From Verrucomicrobiota bacterium (lineage in GTDB: Bacteria > Verrucomicrobiota > Verrucomicrobiae > Limisphaerales > UBA11358): a stretch of DNA of 64,000 bases. The notes below the pieces were generated by a model. It was not told the origin of the DNA, made no database searches, and saw only the letters and a program-made list of their open reading frames with translations. Shown piece by piece: positions 1 through 9,064 of the stretch (its first letter is position 1; the number at the start of each line of letters is the position of its first letter). A program made the translations under genes and the position numbers. The stretch covers positions 62,001 to 126,000 of the forward strand of contig JACZKP010000111.1 of the NCBI GenBank assembly GCA_014860005.1, in the 5' to 3' direction.

Positions 1-3000
1 GAGGTCGGCCACGCTGTAGAGCTGAATGTTTTTCTGACCTTCATTCGCAGCACCGGCGAGGAATTTCAGGCCGTCATTGTAATCTATCGAGGTGATCACG
101 CTGGGGAACGAGTTCGCGTCGTAGGTCTTGAGGATTGTGCCGGTGCCGGCGGCCAGATTGTATTCCACCAGATAGAGCTGACCCAACCACGTCTTCCCCC
201 AGAAGGTGTTGCCTGCGCCAAAGCAGATGCCCAGACGGGCGAAGCCCGCGGGTGCGGCCGCCACCACGATTTCATTCGCAGTGAAGTTGAGGCCATCGGT
301 CGTGGTCAGGATTGAAACGATGTTGCTGGTGGCATTCCAAGCGCCCATCCCGAGCAGGACCTCGGTGTTCACGCCGGCACCACGCACGTCCAGGGTGTAA
401 CCACAACCACGATCCGGCCAGTTCACCGGCGCGGGGTCACCCATAAAGGCCACGGTGGCAACCGTCGCCGGCGCGTCATTCGCCCAGCGATACAGCATGA
501 ATGGATTGCTGGCGGCGGTAGTCGTCAGGTTGGCGGCATAAACGACACCATCATCCGCCACGTCAATTTTGTGCAGCGACTTCGAGCCGCCGCCAACCAT
601 GCTGACGTCGAGGTAATGTTTGTCAGCACCGGTCAGCGCATCCAAAACGGCGACGGTAGGTCCGCCCGCCAGGCTCACAATCAGCAGATTGGAATTCGCC
701 GGATTAAAGGCCATGCCATACTGCAGGTAACCAGTGGTTAGGTAAGGCCGGCTGTCGGCGGTCAACGACCAGATGTTCGTCATCTGCGCGGTGGTGTAGG
801 ACTCGATCACCGTCAGCCTCGCCGGCGCACTGTCGCGGTAGCCGCCGGAATTTGAAACGCGGACGTTGTAATCACCGGCTTCGCTGACTTGAATGTTGGT
901 GAGCACCAGCGTTGACTCAGTGGCGTCAGCGATGATTGCGCCTTCAAAGTACCATTGGTAAGTCATCGGCGTGACGCTTTCGGCAATCACGGTGAGCGTC
1001 GGGGTGGTCCCGCTGTACCACGTTCCGCTCGCCGGATGCGATGTAATGATCGGCAGGCTTTCCACGGCGTCGTTGATGCGAAACGCCTTGAGGCCGTTGT
1101 TGACGCCGAGTGCGACGAGGTAGCCCGCGCCGAAGTCCACATTGCCCTGGAATTCAATGTCCGCGTTGTACGATTGGAACAACTCCTGATCCACCCAGAG
1201 CGGGCCGGCGTCGAGGTCGGTAACGTCATACACGGGCACGCTCACGGGCGTGGGCGGACTGCCGTTTTGCAGGCCGGCGAGCAGACCGGAAGCGGGGTCG
1301 TAACCAATGCCGGTAATCGAGGCCGGAACGCTACGGGAGCCGGTGGTTGGGTAATTCTTGCGAACAAATCCAGTGCCGCTCGCCAGATCAAATTCAACGA
1401 GGATGAGGTTGCCCACTGATTTGGCCCAGAAGGTGTTTACTCCCGGACCCCAATCCAAGCCCAAGCGTGCAAACTTGTCCGGAGCGTCGGCAACGGTGAC
1501 GGCCGTCGAGGTGAAAAAGCCATTCTCGTCGGCCTGCAAGATTGCCACCGTTTTACTGGATTGGTTCCAACTGCCAGAGCCGAGCAGAATTTGCGTATTT
1601 GCCCCCGCGCCGCGCACGGCCATAGTGCCGCCCCAAACCACGTTGGGGGAAGTTTGACCATTGCCTGGATCTCCGCTGAACAAGCCACGACCGGCCTGAG
1701 AAGGAACGGGACCGTCATCGGAAAGGCCGTCAATCCGGAATGGGTTGGCTGCGGTGTCGGTGCTCAGGTTGCACAGATAGACCCGGCCGTCATCGGCGAC
1801 GCCCACCTTGTTGTAGCCGCTGGAAATCGGAAGCAGTCCGGAGTAATCAATGTAGTGTTTCTCCGCGCCGGTGAACGGGTCCAGCACCACCAGCATGTTG
1901 GTGGGATTCTGGCGCGTGAGCACGAGCACGTTGGTGGTGAGCGGATTGATCGCCACACCGTACTCTTTGTATCCGGAGGTCAGGTAGGGCCGCGTGTTGG
2001 GCGCGATGTTCCAGAGGTTCTCGACCTGCATGGAGGCGTTGCCCGGGGCCACCGTGAGTTGCGCATTGCCGCTGGTAACAGTTCCACTTGGATTGCTGAC
2101 CACGACACTGTATGCGCCTTGACTGGCAAAGCTGATATTGGAAATCGTCAGGCTGGGCGCAGTCGCTCCCGCAATGTCTTCACCGTCCAGCCGCCATTGA
2201 AAGTTAAACGGCGGAGTGCCGCCGACGCCAACCGTGATCGTGTAATACTCCGCCCCTTCCCACACCGTGACATTGGCGGGTTGGGTCGCAATCGTTGGGG
2301 GCAAATAGACTTCATGTAACGTGTAAGCCAGAATCCCATTATTCGATTCCAAGGCAAAGAGCTTGTTGTCCCGCAGGGTGGCGGCGCCTGTGACGTTTCC
2401 GTTGGCGTTGGTTGGATTCGCCGGAAACACCTTCGTCACATCCTGCTGCACGGGTGTGGCCGGATTGGAAATGTCATACATCCGGAGCAGGTGGCCAGCC
2501 GTAGCCGTCGCGCCGGCTTCCACGATGGCCAGCAAGTTACGGCTCACATCCAAGCCCAGCGGGGCGCCAGTAATTCCGGCGACGGTGGTGGTTAAGGAAG
2601 CGGTCCCGGCCGCTTGATTGAGGCTAAACTGCTTCAAGTTGCCACTGGCCTGCTTGGCCCAGAAAGTGTCGCCCGCACCCCAGGCCAGACCCCAACGCGT
2701 ATCCGCGTTGGCGCCATCGGTGACAATCTTTGTGGCCGTGAAAGTCGTGCCGTCAGTGGTGGTGAGCAAACCGACATTCTTGTCGAGCGTGCCCAGCAGG
2801 ATTTGCGTATTCGGGCCCGTGCCGCGCAAGGCGAGGGAATCTCCAAAGCGACGATTGTTTGCGACGGCGTCCGCTTCCGAGGGATCGCCCGCGTAAGCCA
2901 GCACCGGCTGCGCCGTTTCATCCGCCCAGCGATACAGCCGGAACGGGCCGTTGGCGCCGGTGGTGTCCGTGGTCAGATTGCCCACATAGATCACGCCATC

Positions 3001-3366
3001 GTCGGTAATGCCGATCATGTTGACGGCGAAATTGCCGCCCGTGACGATGCCCGCGTCGAATGGCAGAGTGCCGAGGACGGCGCCAGTGGTGCCGTCAACG
3101 ATATGCACCGCCGGTGATCCCGTACGGCTCGGCACGAGCACATGGCCGGTGACGGGATTATAGGCCAGGCCACGCGTGTTGTTGTCGTTGGCCATAAACG
3201 CGGCTTCACCCGGCGCGATGCTCCAGAGATTGGTGAGGACGTAGGATTGCGCAAGGGCGGACGGGGGGATGATCAATCCCAACAGCACCGGCAACACGGC
3301 CAGGAGTTGAGACATGCGAGTTCGATGCATGGTTTCAAAGGATTTTGTTTCGGAAGGCTTTTTCAT
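1..3366 (-). CDS. giant secreted modular protein with Ig-like spacers (3' end outside window)
   Basis: An uninterrupted minus-strand reading frame runs from ATG 3366 off the left edge, giving at least 1120 residues. A basic N-terminus and hydrophobic stretch ending in ALAQS look like a Sec signal peptide; in-frame ATGs at 3330 and 3315 are alternative starts. The protein is built from at least three copies of a ~330-residue module. Each opens with a motif like TNLWSIAPG, ENLWNIAPN or TNIWSLTAD, followed by YLT.GY..YG.A.NP and later a G.NT.ILLG motif. The copies are separated by ~75-residue Ig-like segments with PTIATQPANVTVWEGAEY-type starts. The pattern suggests beta-propeller-like surface modules, and DUF4623-type annotation is possible but unverified. 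Exported location is inferred from the signal peptide. No function can be assigned. Confidence 0.8.
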   Translation of the reverse strand, partial: MKKPSETKSFETMHRTRMSQLLAVLPVLLGLIIPPSALAQSYVLTNLWSIAPGEAAFMANDNNTRGLAYNPVTGHVLVPSRTGSPAVHIVDGTTGAVLGTLPFDAGIVTGGNFAVNMIGITDDGVIYVGNLTTDTTGANGPFRLYRWADETAQPVLAYAGDPSEADAVANNRRFGDSLALRGTGPNTQILLGTLDKNVGLLTTTDGTTFTATKIVTDGANADTRWGLAWGAGDTFWAKQASGNLKQFSLNQAAGTASLTTTVAGITGAPLGLDVSRNLLAIVEAGATATAGHLLRMYDISNPATPVQQDVTKVFPANPTNANGNVTGAATLRDNKLFALESNNGILAYTLHEVYLPPTIATQPANVTVWEGAEYYTITVGVGGTPPFNFQWRLDGEDIAGATAPSLTISNISFASQGAYSVVVSNPSGTVTSGNAQLTVAPGNASMQVENLWNIAPNTRPYLTSGYKEYGVAINPLTTNVLVLTRQNPTNMLVVLDPFTGAEKHYIDYSGLLPISSGYNKVGVADDGRVYLCNLSTDTAANPFRIDGLSDDGPVPSQAGRGLFSGDPGNGQTSPNVVWGGTMAVRGAGANTQILLGSGSWNQSSKTVAILQADENGFFTSTAVTVADAPDKFARLGLDWGPGVNTFWAKSVGNLILVEFDLASGTGFVRKNYPTTGSRSVPASITGIGYDPASGLLAGLQNGSPPTPVSVPVYDVTDLDAGPLWVDQELFQSYNADIEFQGNVDFGAGYLVALGVNNGLKAFRINDAVESLPIITSHPASGTWYSGTTPTLTVIAESVTPMTYQWYFEGAIIADATESTLVLTNIQVSEAGDYNVRVSNSGGYRDSAPARLTVIESYTTAQMTNIWSLTADSRPYLTTGYLQYGMAFNPANSNLLIVSLAGGPTVAVLDALTGADKHYLDVSMVGGGSKSLHKIDVADDGVVYAANLTTTAASNPFMLYRWANDAPATVATVAFMGDPAPVNWPDRGCGYTLDVRGAGVNTEVLLGMGAWNATSNIVSILTTTDGLNFTANEIVVAAAPAGFARLGICFGAGNTFWGKTWLGQLYLVEYNLAAGTGTILKTYDANSFPSVITSIDYNDGLKFLAGAANEGQKNIQLYSVADL

Positions 3367-3502
3367 ATTTTCTGTCCAGATGTGATGTCCAGATTTGTTT
3401 CCGGCAACAGGTTGCGGGGCGGACCCCAAGGCGTCCATGACGCATTCGCGTCAGCGGAAACCGCTTGCCTCCGTGTGGACTCAGCGGATCATGGTAATTG
3501 AG

Positions 3503-4378
3503 ATGCGAACAATTCTGATCGAATTGCACCGTCCTGCCCGGCTTCGAGGCCGGCAGGACAGATACCAAGGATTTACGTTGATCGAACTCCTGGTGGTGAT
3601 TGCCATCATCGCGATTCTGGCGGCCATGTTGCTGCCAGCCTTGAGCAAGGCCAAGAGCCGGGCGCAGACCATCAGTTGTCTGAACAACGCGAAGCAGTTG
3701 CAGGTGGCCTTCGAAATGTACTCCACCGACAACGGCAATAACATGATGGATAACTCGGTGGCGGGCGTGGCCAGTCCCGGAGACAAGGCCTGGATCAAAG
3801 GCAATGTGCAGGATTACACGGCGGGTTATGAGAACCATCCGAAAGAAGGCGTGCTCTATCCCTACAACACGTCGCTGGCCATTTACCGGTGTCCCAGCAG
3901 CCGGGCCTTTGTGAAAGGCCTAGGCTGGGGCGACGGGTCCCGCATTCCGCATAATCGCAGTTACGCCGTGTCGGTCTGGCTGGGCAGCAATCTCGACGCC
4001 GGCAATCCAACCCTGGCCAGCCTGATCGCCAAGAAATATTCCACCGTCCGGAATCCCTCGCAGACCTCCGTCTTCATCGAGGAAAACCAGGTCAGCATTG
4101 ACAACGGGGCCATCGGCTTCAACCGCGTTGGCATTGGACAGGTTTGGAATCTCCCGGCCAGTCGCCATAACAACGGCTGCACGTTTTCCTTCATGGATGG
4201 CCACGCGGAAGTGTTCCGTTGGAAGGGAACGCGTCTGCCGGGTTTGAACGCCCAATACTCCGCTGACGATTCCCGCACCCAGCGCCCTTCTGCTGGCGCG
4301 AACCCGCTGCACAGTCAGTCTTGGGATCCGAATGATGTGGATTACATCCGCCTGGCTGAGACGGCGCCGAATCTGTAG
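3503..4378 (+). CDS. prepilin-type N-terminal cleavage/methylation protein (type II secretion pseudopilin-like)
   Basis: A protein of about 291 residues. A short basic leader ends in Gly followed by [20 protein letters not shown], the classic type IV prepilin/pseudopilin signature with Glu at +5. A prepilin peptidase would cut before Phe, and the hydrophobic helix anchors the protein in the inner membrane. Near the C-terminus [13 protein letters not shown] matches the DG-motif tail of the very numerous Planctomycetes/Verrucomicrobia prepilin-like family. The start was chosen at ATG 3503 because it gives a typical 23-residue leader; ATG 3491 is in frame. It may be exported or assembled by the secretion genes at 28.4-35.2 kb, which is an inference. 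It is divergent from the giant gene at 1-3366. Confidence 0.85.
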   Translation: MRTILIELHRPARLRGRQDRYQGFTLIELLVVIAIIAILAAMLLPALSKAKSRAQTISCLNNAKQLQVAFEMYSTDNGNNMMDNSVAGVASPGDKAWIKGNVQDYTAGYENHPKEGVLYPYNTSLAIYRCPSSRAFVKGLGWGDGSRIPHNRSYAVSVWLGSNLDAGNPTLASLIAKKYSTVRNPSQTSVFIEENQVSIDNGAIGFNRVGIGQVWNLPASRHNNGCTFSFMDGHAEVFRWKGTRLPGLNAQYSADDSRTQRPSAGANPLHSQSWDPNDVDYIRLAETAPNL

Positions 4379-4633
4379 GCGCGCTTGGTCGCAGTTGCTG
4401 GCGCAGTAACGGCCAATGCGATGATCAGCGAAGCTGGCCAGCTTTTCGAGGCATGAGTTTTCACCCTGCTGACGCGGTCGCAGCAGGCAACGATTCCTGG
4501 CAACGAACGGCCAAGTGCAGTCCAGCATTTTGACACGGGTGACCGCTGCCAAGACAGCCAGTCCCCCCGTCAGACTTCTCCTCTTGCGCAACCCTCTGTC
4601 ATAGTTCGGAGTGAGCCTGCCGTACGCTGGCAC

Positions 4634-5215
4634 ATGCGATGCTTAAATGTGCGCGTGCTCAAAGCCTGGTCAGAACTCTCCGTCCGTGACGCCGTGGTGA
4701 AACGGTGGCCGGAGAACAATCTGCCTTGGATTCCAGGTCGCGGTTGGCGGTCGCGTTGCCGGACGACCTTTGGAAGTCTGGCCCTCGTGCTGGCGCTGAC
4801 GCAGGCCACTTTCGTCGCCCAAGGCGACGAGGTATTCACGACGGTGCCAGTCGTTCGTTACGATCTTTACGAAAACCGCGAGACGCTTTCGACTGCGAAT
4901 CATTACTTTGATCGAGTCAGCTTCGCCGCCGCTTGGCGAGGGGCGAATGAGTTGCGATCCGCCCGAAGAGTTCTGCGCCAACCGGGTGATGACCCGAGGT
5001 CGAGCCGTTACTTGGATGTTTCCGCCGTGAAGTCGGAAGATTTCAAACTGCCGGGCGAACGCACCGCTTCCGGCGAAGGCGCGGTGGGCTTGGGAAAACT
5101 GCAAGCGGGTTACGGAAGAATCTTCACCCCCGATTCCGTCATCACGCGCGGACGGAACGGTACGGTGTGGGAAGACCACAGTTACATTTTTCTGCAGGCC
5201 CGATTCAGCTTTTGA
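4634..5215 (+). CDS. hypothetical exported protein
   Basis: A 193-residue frame with no recognised domain. After a long basic N-terminal region there is a hydrophobic segment (GSLALVLALTQATFVAQG, around residues 47-64) that may be a signal sequence, so the true start may lie downstream of 4634. The mature part is polar and ends in the aromatic string ARFSF, which is compatible with but does not prove a beta-barrel-type terminus. A strong rho-independent terminator begins 22 bases after the stop on the same strand, which supports this strand over the overlapping antisense frame. Function unknown. Confidence 0.5.
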   Translation: MRCLNVRVLKAWSELSVRDAVVKRWPENNLPWIPGRGWRSRCRTTFGSLALVLALTQATFVAQGDEVFTTVPVVRYDLYENRETLSTANHYFDRVSFAAAWRGANELRSARRVLRQPGDDPRSSRYLDVSAVKSEDFKLPGERTASGEGAVGLGKLQAGYGRIFTPDSVITRGRNGTVWEDHSYIFLQARFSF

Positions 5216-5237
5216 ATTCTGCGGTTCCTTCTTGCAC

Positions 5238-5271
5238 GCGCTCTGCTGGAAACGGCAGGGCGCATTTTTTT
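5238..5271 (+). terminator. rho-independent terminator
   Basis: Nine-base stem arms at 5238-5246 and 5255-5263 pair with one G-T wobble around an 8-base loop and are followed closely by seven T residues (5265-5271). Placed 22 bases downstream of the 4634-5215 gene. Confidence 0.8.
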
Positions 5272-5304
5272 GTTAACCGGGCCGATCTGGAATTGAGGGG
5301 AAGA

Positions 5305-5784
5305 TCAAGGCGTGTGCGTGGGCACATTCGCCGGCGTCGGCGTCGGCGTGAAGTCCTTCAAATCCAGCCTCCCTTCGCTCTTGGTCCGCATCCGGGAAGA
5401 CTTGTCCCCGCCGTGGAACACGCTCTGGATGCGATAATCAAAACTCCGTGATTCGATCATCCTCTTTAGGCGCGTCGCCAGTGCCAGATTGCTGAGGTGC
5501 ATTGTAACGTCGTTGGTGAGGGTGCCGAGGCGCGGCACTTCAATTGAGGCGCCGGTCAGTCCATCGCCGACATATCGGCCGTTGAAATAGAACTTGTGAA
5601 CGGCGCCGCTCAATTGAATCGGTTCGGGTTTCTCGTTGCTCAACCGCAGGGTGAAGATGGCGGTGGTTTCCAGCGCCGTCACATTCGCGAAGCGGACGTT
5701 GACCAGGCTCACCGATGGACCACTCCTCGAAGCACAACCGCACAGCAGCACCACACTGATCAGGAAGCAAACAAAGATTCTCAT
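5305..5784 (-). CDS. LEA type 2 (WHy domain) family lipoprotein
   Basis: A 159-residue protein starting MRIFVCFLISVVLLCGCAS, a signal peptide with a lipobox-like LCGC, so Cys17 is probably lipidated and the protein membrane-anchored. Residues ~25-125 have the pattern of LEA14/WHy domains: VSLVNVRFANVTALETTAIFTLRLSNEKPEPIQLSG, a central FYFNGRYVGDG, then a THRSL-like segment (NDVTMHLSNLAL). The C-terminal tail is Pro/Thr-rich. WHy-domain lipoproteins are small beta-sandwich proteins without a fixed bacterial role; desiccation or envelope stress is often proposed. It lies 36 bases downstream of nadB on the same strand and may be cotranscribed with it. Confidence 0.75.
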   Translation of the reverse strand: MRIFVCFLISVVLLCGCASRSGPSVSLVNVRFANVTALETTAIFTLRLSNEKPEPIQLSGAVHKFYFNGRYVGDGLTGASIEVPRLGTLTNDVTMHLSNLALATRLKRMIESRSFDYRIQSVFHGGDKSSRMRTKSEGRLDLKDFTPTPTPANVPTHTP

Positions 5785-5820
5785 GGGTTGTAATTGGTTG
5801 AGGCCACTACGCAGCGAGTC

Positions 5821-7422
5821 TCATTGGGCTTTTCGCAACACGCTGTCCCGCTGGGACCACTCAGGATTAGCCGCGGGATGATCCAGATTGAAATTCAGTC
5901 CCCGGCTCTCGGGTCGTGCGGCGGCGCAGCGCACGATCAACTCGGCCACGGTGGCGATATTCCGCAACTCCAGCAAATCGCTCGTCACGGTGAAGTTCCA
6001 GTAATACTCGTGAATTTCTTCCTGCAAACTGGCAATCCGCTTGAGCGCACGCGCCAGCCGTTTGTCCGTCCGCACGATGCCGACGTAATCCCACATGCAA
6101 CGGCGGATTTCGTCCCAGTTGTGCGACACCACCACCATTTCATCCGGGTTGTGGGCGCTCCCGGATTGCCACGCGGGAATCTTGAATTCAGTGGGGGAAG
6201 TCACATCAGCCGCGACCTTTCGGGCGGCACGATGGGCGCAGACCAGCGCTTCCAGCAGGGAATTGCTGGCCAGTCGGTTCGCACCATGCAGGCCCGTGCA
6301 GGCCACCTCCCCAACGGCGTGCAGCCCGGCAATCTCGGTTTCGCCGTCCAGATTGGTCACTACGCCGCCGCACTGATAGTGAGCTGCCGGCACCACCGGA
6401 ATAGCCTCTTTGGTCATGTCTAGGCCATAGCGCAGGCAGGTTTGATAGATGTTCGGAAAACGCTCGATGAGGAACCGCGCTGGTTTGTGCGTGATGTCCA
6501 GGCAGACATGATCCGCTCCGCTCTTCTTCATTTCACTGTCAATGGCCCGGGCCACGATGTCGCGCGGCGCGAGCGATTTGAGCGGATGGTGCGCATCCAT
6601 GAATTCCCCTCCGTCAATGGTCTTGAGCACGCCACCTTCACCGCGCACCGCTTCGCTGATGAGAAACGACTTCGCCTTGGGATGATAAAGACACGTTGGA
6701 TGGAACTGGACGAACTCCATGTTCGCCACGGCCGCGCCCGCGCGATACGCCATCGCCACGCCGTCGCCCGTCGCGATGTCGGGGTTGGTTGTGTAGAGAT
6801 AAACCTTCCCGCAGCCGCCCGTGGCCAGCAGGGTATGGCGCGCGGCAAAGGTGGAAACCGCGCCGGTTTCCTTGTCCAGCACATAGGCGCCGAGACAGCG
6901 GTTCTCCCCTACATAACCGAGCTTCTGGCTGGTGATCAGGTCAATGGCCAGATGATTCTCAAAGATTTCAATGTTCGGCTGCTGCGCCACCGCGTGCAGC
7001 AACGCCCGCTCGATCTCCCGACCGGTTACGTCCTTGGCGTGCAGGATGCGGCGTTTGGAATGGCCGCCCTCGCGACCGAGATCAAGTTCGTGCTTCCCAT
7101 GATTGCGCGGATCTTCGCGTTCGGAAAACTTCATCCCCAGTTCAATCAACTCCGCGATCCGCGCGGGCCCTTCCTCCACAATCGTGCGCACCGCACTCTC
7201 CTTGCACAAACCCGCGCCCGCTTCGAGCGTGTCGCGCACGTGCAGTTCAAAGGAATCCTCCTTGCTGGTCACCGCCGCAATGCCGCCCTGCGCGTAGTTG
7301 GTGTTGGATTCGGCGCGATCCTTCTTGGTGACAATGGCCACGCGCCCGCGCGGCGCAGCCTTCAGGGCAAACGATAAACCCGCGATGCCGCTGCCGAGAA
7401 CGAGGAAGTCGAATTGTTTCAT
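5821..7422 (-). CDS. nadB: L-aspartate oxidase
   Basis: A 533-residue flavoenzyme that oxidises L-aspartate to iminoaspartate, the first step of de novo NAD synthesis in the cytoplasm. The FAD-binding loop GSGIAG is at residues 10-15, followed by the family motifs [41 protein letters not shown] and [21 protein letters not shown] 7422 was chosen because it places the dinucleotide fold right at the N-terminus; the in-frame TTG at 7464 lengthens it by 14 non-conserved residues. nadA and nadC are not in the window. It is divergent from the toxin-antitoxin pair across 71 bases. A degraded copy of its first 15 codons lies at 8138-8182. Confidence 0.96.
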   Translation of the reverse strand: MKQFDFLVLGSGIAGLSFALKAAPRGRVAIVTKKDRAESNTNYAQGGIAAVTSKEDSFELHVRDTLEAGAGLCKESAVRTIVEEGPARIAELIELGMKFSEREDPRNHGKHELDLGREGGHSKRRILHAKDVTGREIERALLHAVAQQPNIEIFENHLAIDLITSQKLGYVGENRCLGAYVLDKETGAVSTFAARHTLLATGGCGKVYLYTTNPDIATGDGVAMAYRAGAAVANMEFVQFHPTCLYHPKAKSFLISEAVRGEGGVLKTIDGGEFMDAHHPLKSLAPRDIVARAIDSEMKKSGADHVCLDITHKPARFLIERFPNIYQTCLRYGLDMTKEAIPVVPAAHYQCGGVVTNLDGETEIAGLHAVGEVACTGLHGANRLASNSLLEALVCAHRAARKVAADVTSPTEFKIPAWQSGSAHNPDEMVVVSHNWDEIRRCMWDYVGIVRTDKRLARALKRIASLQEEIHEYYWNFTVTSDLLELRNIATVAELIVRCAAARPESRGLNFNLDHPAANPEWSQRDSVLRKAQ

Positions 7423-7493
7423 TCGGGCAGAGCAGATTCTGCAAATCAAGTTGGGTATTGTCAATCCGCCAATCCGGTGTTACCCGTGTTCCC

Positions 7494-7733
7494 ATGCAAA
7501 CGCTGACATTGAAATTACCGCCGGACCTGGCTGACTGGCTGGAAAAACGGGCCCGCGAACTCAACCGCTCCAAGTCCGCCATCGTACGCCAGGCCCTTGT
7601 GTCGCAGCGCAATGGGAAAAATGCTGAAAGCGTGACCGCACGGGCTGGCGATCTCGTCGGCAAGTTCGCCGGCGGCAAGCATTCCAGCCACAAGCGGAAT
7701 CTCAACGGCTTTGGGTCATGCAGGCCTTCCTGA
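7494..7733 (+). CDS. ribbon-helix-helix antitoxin (VapB/CopG-like)
   Basis: A 79-residue protein. The N-terminal MQTLTLKLPPDLADWLEK strand-helix followed by RSKSAIVRQAL is a typical MetJ/Arc/CopG ribbon-helix-helix DNA-binding fold, which dimerises and usually represses its own promoter. The basic, flexible C-terminus would wrap the partner toxin. The gene overlaps the PIN toxin by 16 bases, the usual antitoxin-toxin order. ATG 7494 was chosen because the RHH strand begins immediately; 12 upstream residues from the alternative TTG show no family similarity. The 71-base gap to nadB is the probable autoregulated promoter/operator region. Confidence 0.85.
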   Translation: MQTLTLKLPPDLADWLEKRARELNRSKSAIVRQALVSQRNGKNAESVTARAGDLVGKFAGGKHSSHKRNLNGFGSCRPS

Positions 7734-8134
7734 CCGATTCTGGCCCGCTCGTGGCCTTGCTGAACCGTTTTGATGAACACCATCGCTGGGCCCGCGACCA
7801 ATTCGAACACGTGCCCTGCCCGGTGTGGACGTGTGAAGGCGCGATTGCCGAGACCGCTCATTTGCTCCGCACCGACGGACTGCCTCCCTGGAGCGTGCTG
7901 GAACTTCTCGAACGGGAAATCGTCGCCATTCGTTTCGACCTCGAATCCCATTTGGACCGTGTTCTTACGCTGATGAAGAAGTACGCGGATACTCCGATGG
8001 ACTTTGTGGACGCCTGCCTGGTGTCCATGACGGAAGCCAAACGCGATTGCCGTCTGATCACCGTTGATTCCGATTTTCTCGTGTATCGCCGCTTCGAGCG
8101 ACAGGCGATCCCGCTGATTATTCCGGCCAGATAA
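7718..8134 (+). CDS. PIN-domain ribonuclease toxin (VapC-like)
   Basis: A 138-residue PIN domain. The acidic metal-binding residues are present: Asp7 in FLTDSGPLVALL, Glu45 in EGAIAETAHLL, Asp95/Asp98 in MDFVDACLV and Asp117/Asp119 in TVDSDF. VapC-type toxins are Mg2+-dependent endoribonucleases, often of tRNA or rRNA, held inactive by the cognate antitoxin. The gene overlaps the upstream ribbon-helix-helix gene, forming a complete-looking type II module. Just after the stop lies a degraded copy of the nadB 5' end, suggesting that the pair arrived by a local rearrangement or insertion. Confidence 0.88.
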   Translation: MQAFLTDSGPLVALLNRFDEHHRWARDQFEHVPCPVWTCEGAIAETAHLLRTDGLPPWSVLELLEREIVAIRFDLESHLDRVLTLMKKYADTPMDFVDACLVSMTEAKRDCRLITVDSDFLVYRRFERQAIPLIIPAR

Positions 8135-8137
8135 CCG

Positions 8138-8182
8138 CCGCGATGCCGCAGCCGAGCATGAGGAAGGCGAAGTGTTTCACTG
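8138..8182 (-). pseudogene. degraded copy of the nadB 5' end
   Basis: Read on the minus strand from GTG 8180, this piece encodes VKHFAFLMLGCGIAAV, closely resembling the NadB start [16 protein letters not shown]. At nucleotide level about 35 of 42 positions match 7378-7422. No continuation of an oxidase follows, because the frame runs into the end of the PIN-toxin gene. It is too short to be a gene. It is either a duplication scar left when the toxin-antitoxin pair was inserted or the remnant of a paralogous flavoprotein. Confidence 0.6.
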
Positions 8183-8192
8183 CCGGAAAAGA

Positions 8193-8345
8193 TTAACGCA
8201 AGGACGCGAAGACGCAGCGCGGCAGAGCTGCAACCAAACCCACGCCGCCCGACTTAACGCAGAGGGCGCAGAGGTTCTCGCAAAGGTCGCAAAGAAAATC
8301 CACCTCCGCGTTCCTCGGCGCCAACCTCCGCGTCCTCTGCGTTAA
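8193..8345. repeat. intergenic 'AACGCAGAGG' type inverted repeat
   Basis: The arms 8254-8276 and 8323-8345 are inverted copies matching at 21 of 23 positions, with a perfect 12-base outer part (TTAACGCAGAGG against CCTCTGCGTTAA). A related unit, TTAACGCAAGGACGCGAAG, lies at 8193-8211. The region between arms contains further GCAAAGGTCGCAAAG-like units. Together with the nadB scar this fills most of the 327-base gap 8135-8461; I see no gene in the rest. Similar interspersed units are common between genes in Verrucomicrobia and Planctomycetes, from general knowledge. Confidence 0.75.
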
Positions 8346-8461
8346 AAAATCTTCTCAGAATTGCGCGATGGTGGGAGATAGCACTGCGAAGACAGAATGT
8401 CCTGTGTGGTCGTATTGAAAACCTACGGAATTTACGAAACGCCGAAAGACTTGCAGCAGGG

Positions 8462-8815
8462 TTAGGGAGTAGGCCCGCTTTTCAGAACACGAATCCTATG
8501 CCATAAGCAGGCTACAATAGAAAGCAACCCAACCACAACCGTACAAGCTCCAGCCATAAACCTGCTGGCAACACGCAAGAGTCGCTCGCGCTCGTCGAGA
8601 GACTGCTCATGTAATGCCTTTAGCTGCTGTGACACCTCGGAAGATACGTGTGACTGTTGCAAGGCATCAGAGAATTGCCCCCGCCGCGTTTCGACCGCTT
8701 GCCGGGGCTCTTGGCTTGAGGGGCGTACGATTTGCACGACGTGCGTGGCAATTCCGAATAAGAACAGTGCGGCCAGTAAATACCCGCTAGCACTCAACAA
8801 TCGCGTGAAGGTCAT
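8462..8815 (-). CDS. small membrane protein, two TM helices around a coiled coil
   Basis: A 117-residue protein. A hydrophobic segment at residues ~7-28 (LSASGYLLAALFLFGIATHVV) and another at ~87-105 (AGACTVVVGLLSIVACLW) flank a charged, Gln/Glu/Arg-rich stretch predicted to be helical (ETRRGQFSDALQQ...LKALHEQSLDERERLLR). This is the layout of a hairpin membrane protein with a soluble coiled-coil loop. No family is recognised and neighbours give no clue: the toxin-antitoxin pair lies on one side and panC on the other. Confidence 0.6.
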   Translation of the reverse strand: MTFTRLLSASGYLLAALFLFGIATHVVQIVRPSSQEPRQAVETRRGQFSDALQQSHVSSEVSQQLKALHEQSLDERERLLRVASRFMAGACTVVVGLLSIVACLWHRIRVLKSGPTP

Positions 8816-8960
8816 AAGCGCCTAATTTGAACATGAATAGCTACACACTTTGCTGCCCATCGAGTTTGTTTGTTTTCGACTTTGTGTCTGCCAAACCGGA
8901 TTGTCCAGTGACAAGTGTCCGCCTTGGCTGCGCTTCGGACGCGCCGCAGTAATTCAAAAC

Positions 8961-9061
8961 GCAGCCGCGATGGAAGACCCAGCCGTAGCGCGTGAGGCTA
9001 TTGCTGGTTGTGAACGATATGTCGGATGCGTCGCGGCTGGTGCTGCGTGCGCAGCCGCGCT
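8961..9061. repeat. ~101-bp dispersed repeat, copy A
   Basis: Left part 8961-8990 (begins GCAGCCGCGATGGAAGACCC) and right part 9028-9061 (contains GCGGCTGGTGCTGCGTGCGC) form an imperfect fold-back unit. The same two blocks, in the same order and total length, occur at 55924-56025; the right blocks match at about 26 of 30 positions. It occupies the gap between panC and the 8462-8815 gene, directly abutting the panC stop. No transposase is present, so it resembles a REP- or MITE-like non-coding element. Confidence 0.7.
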
Positions 9062-9064
9062 GTC

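Noticed and set aside
4431..4450. AAGCTGGCCAGCTT palindrome after the prepilin gene, as terminator
   Set aside because: Perfect palindrome with no loop and only a short T run; cannot form a usual terminator hairpin.
4670..5179. 169-residue antisense frame over the 4634-5215 gene
   Set aside because: No signal peptide or domain; a terminator supports the plus-strand gene.
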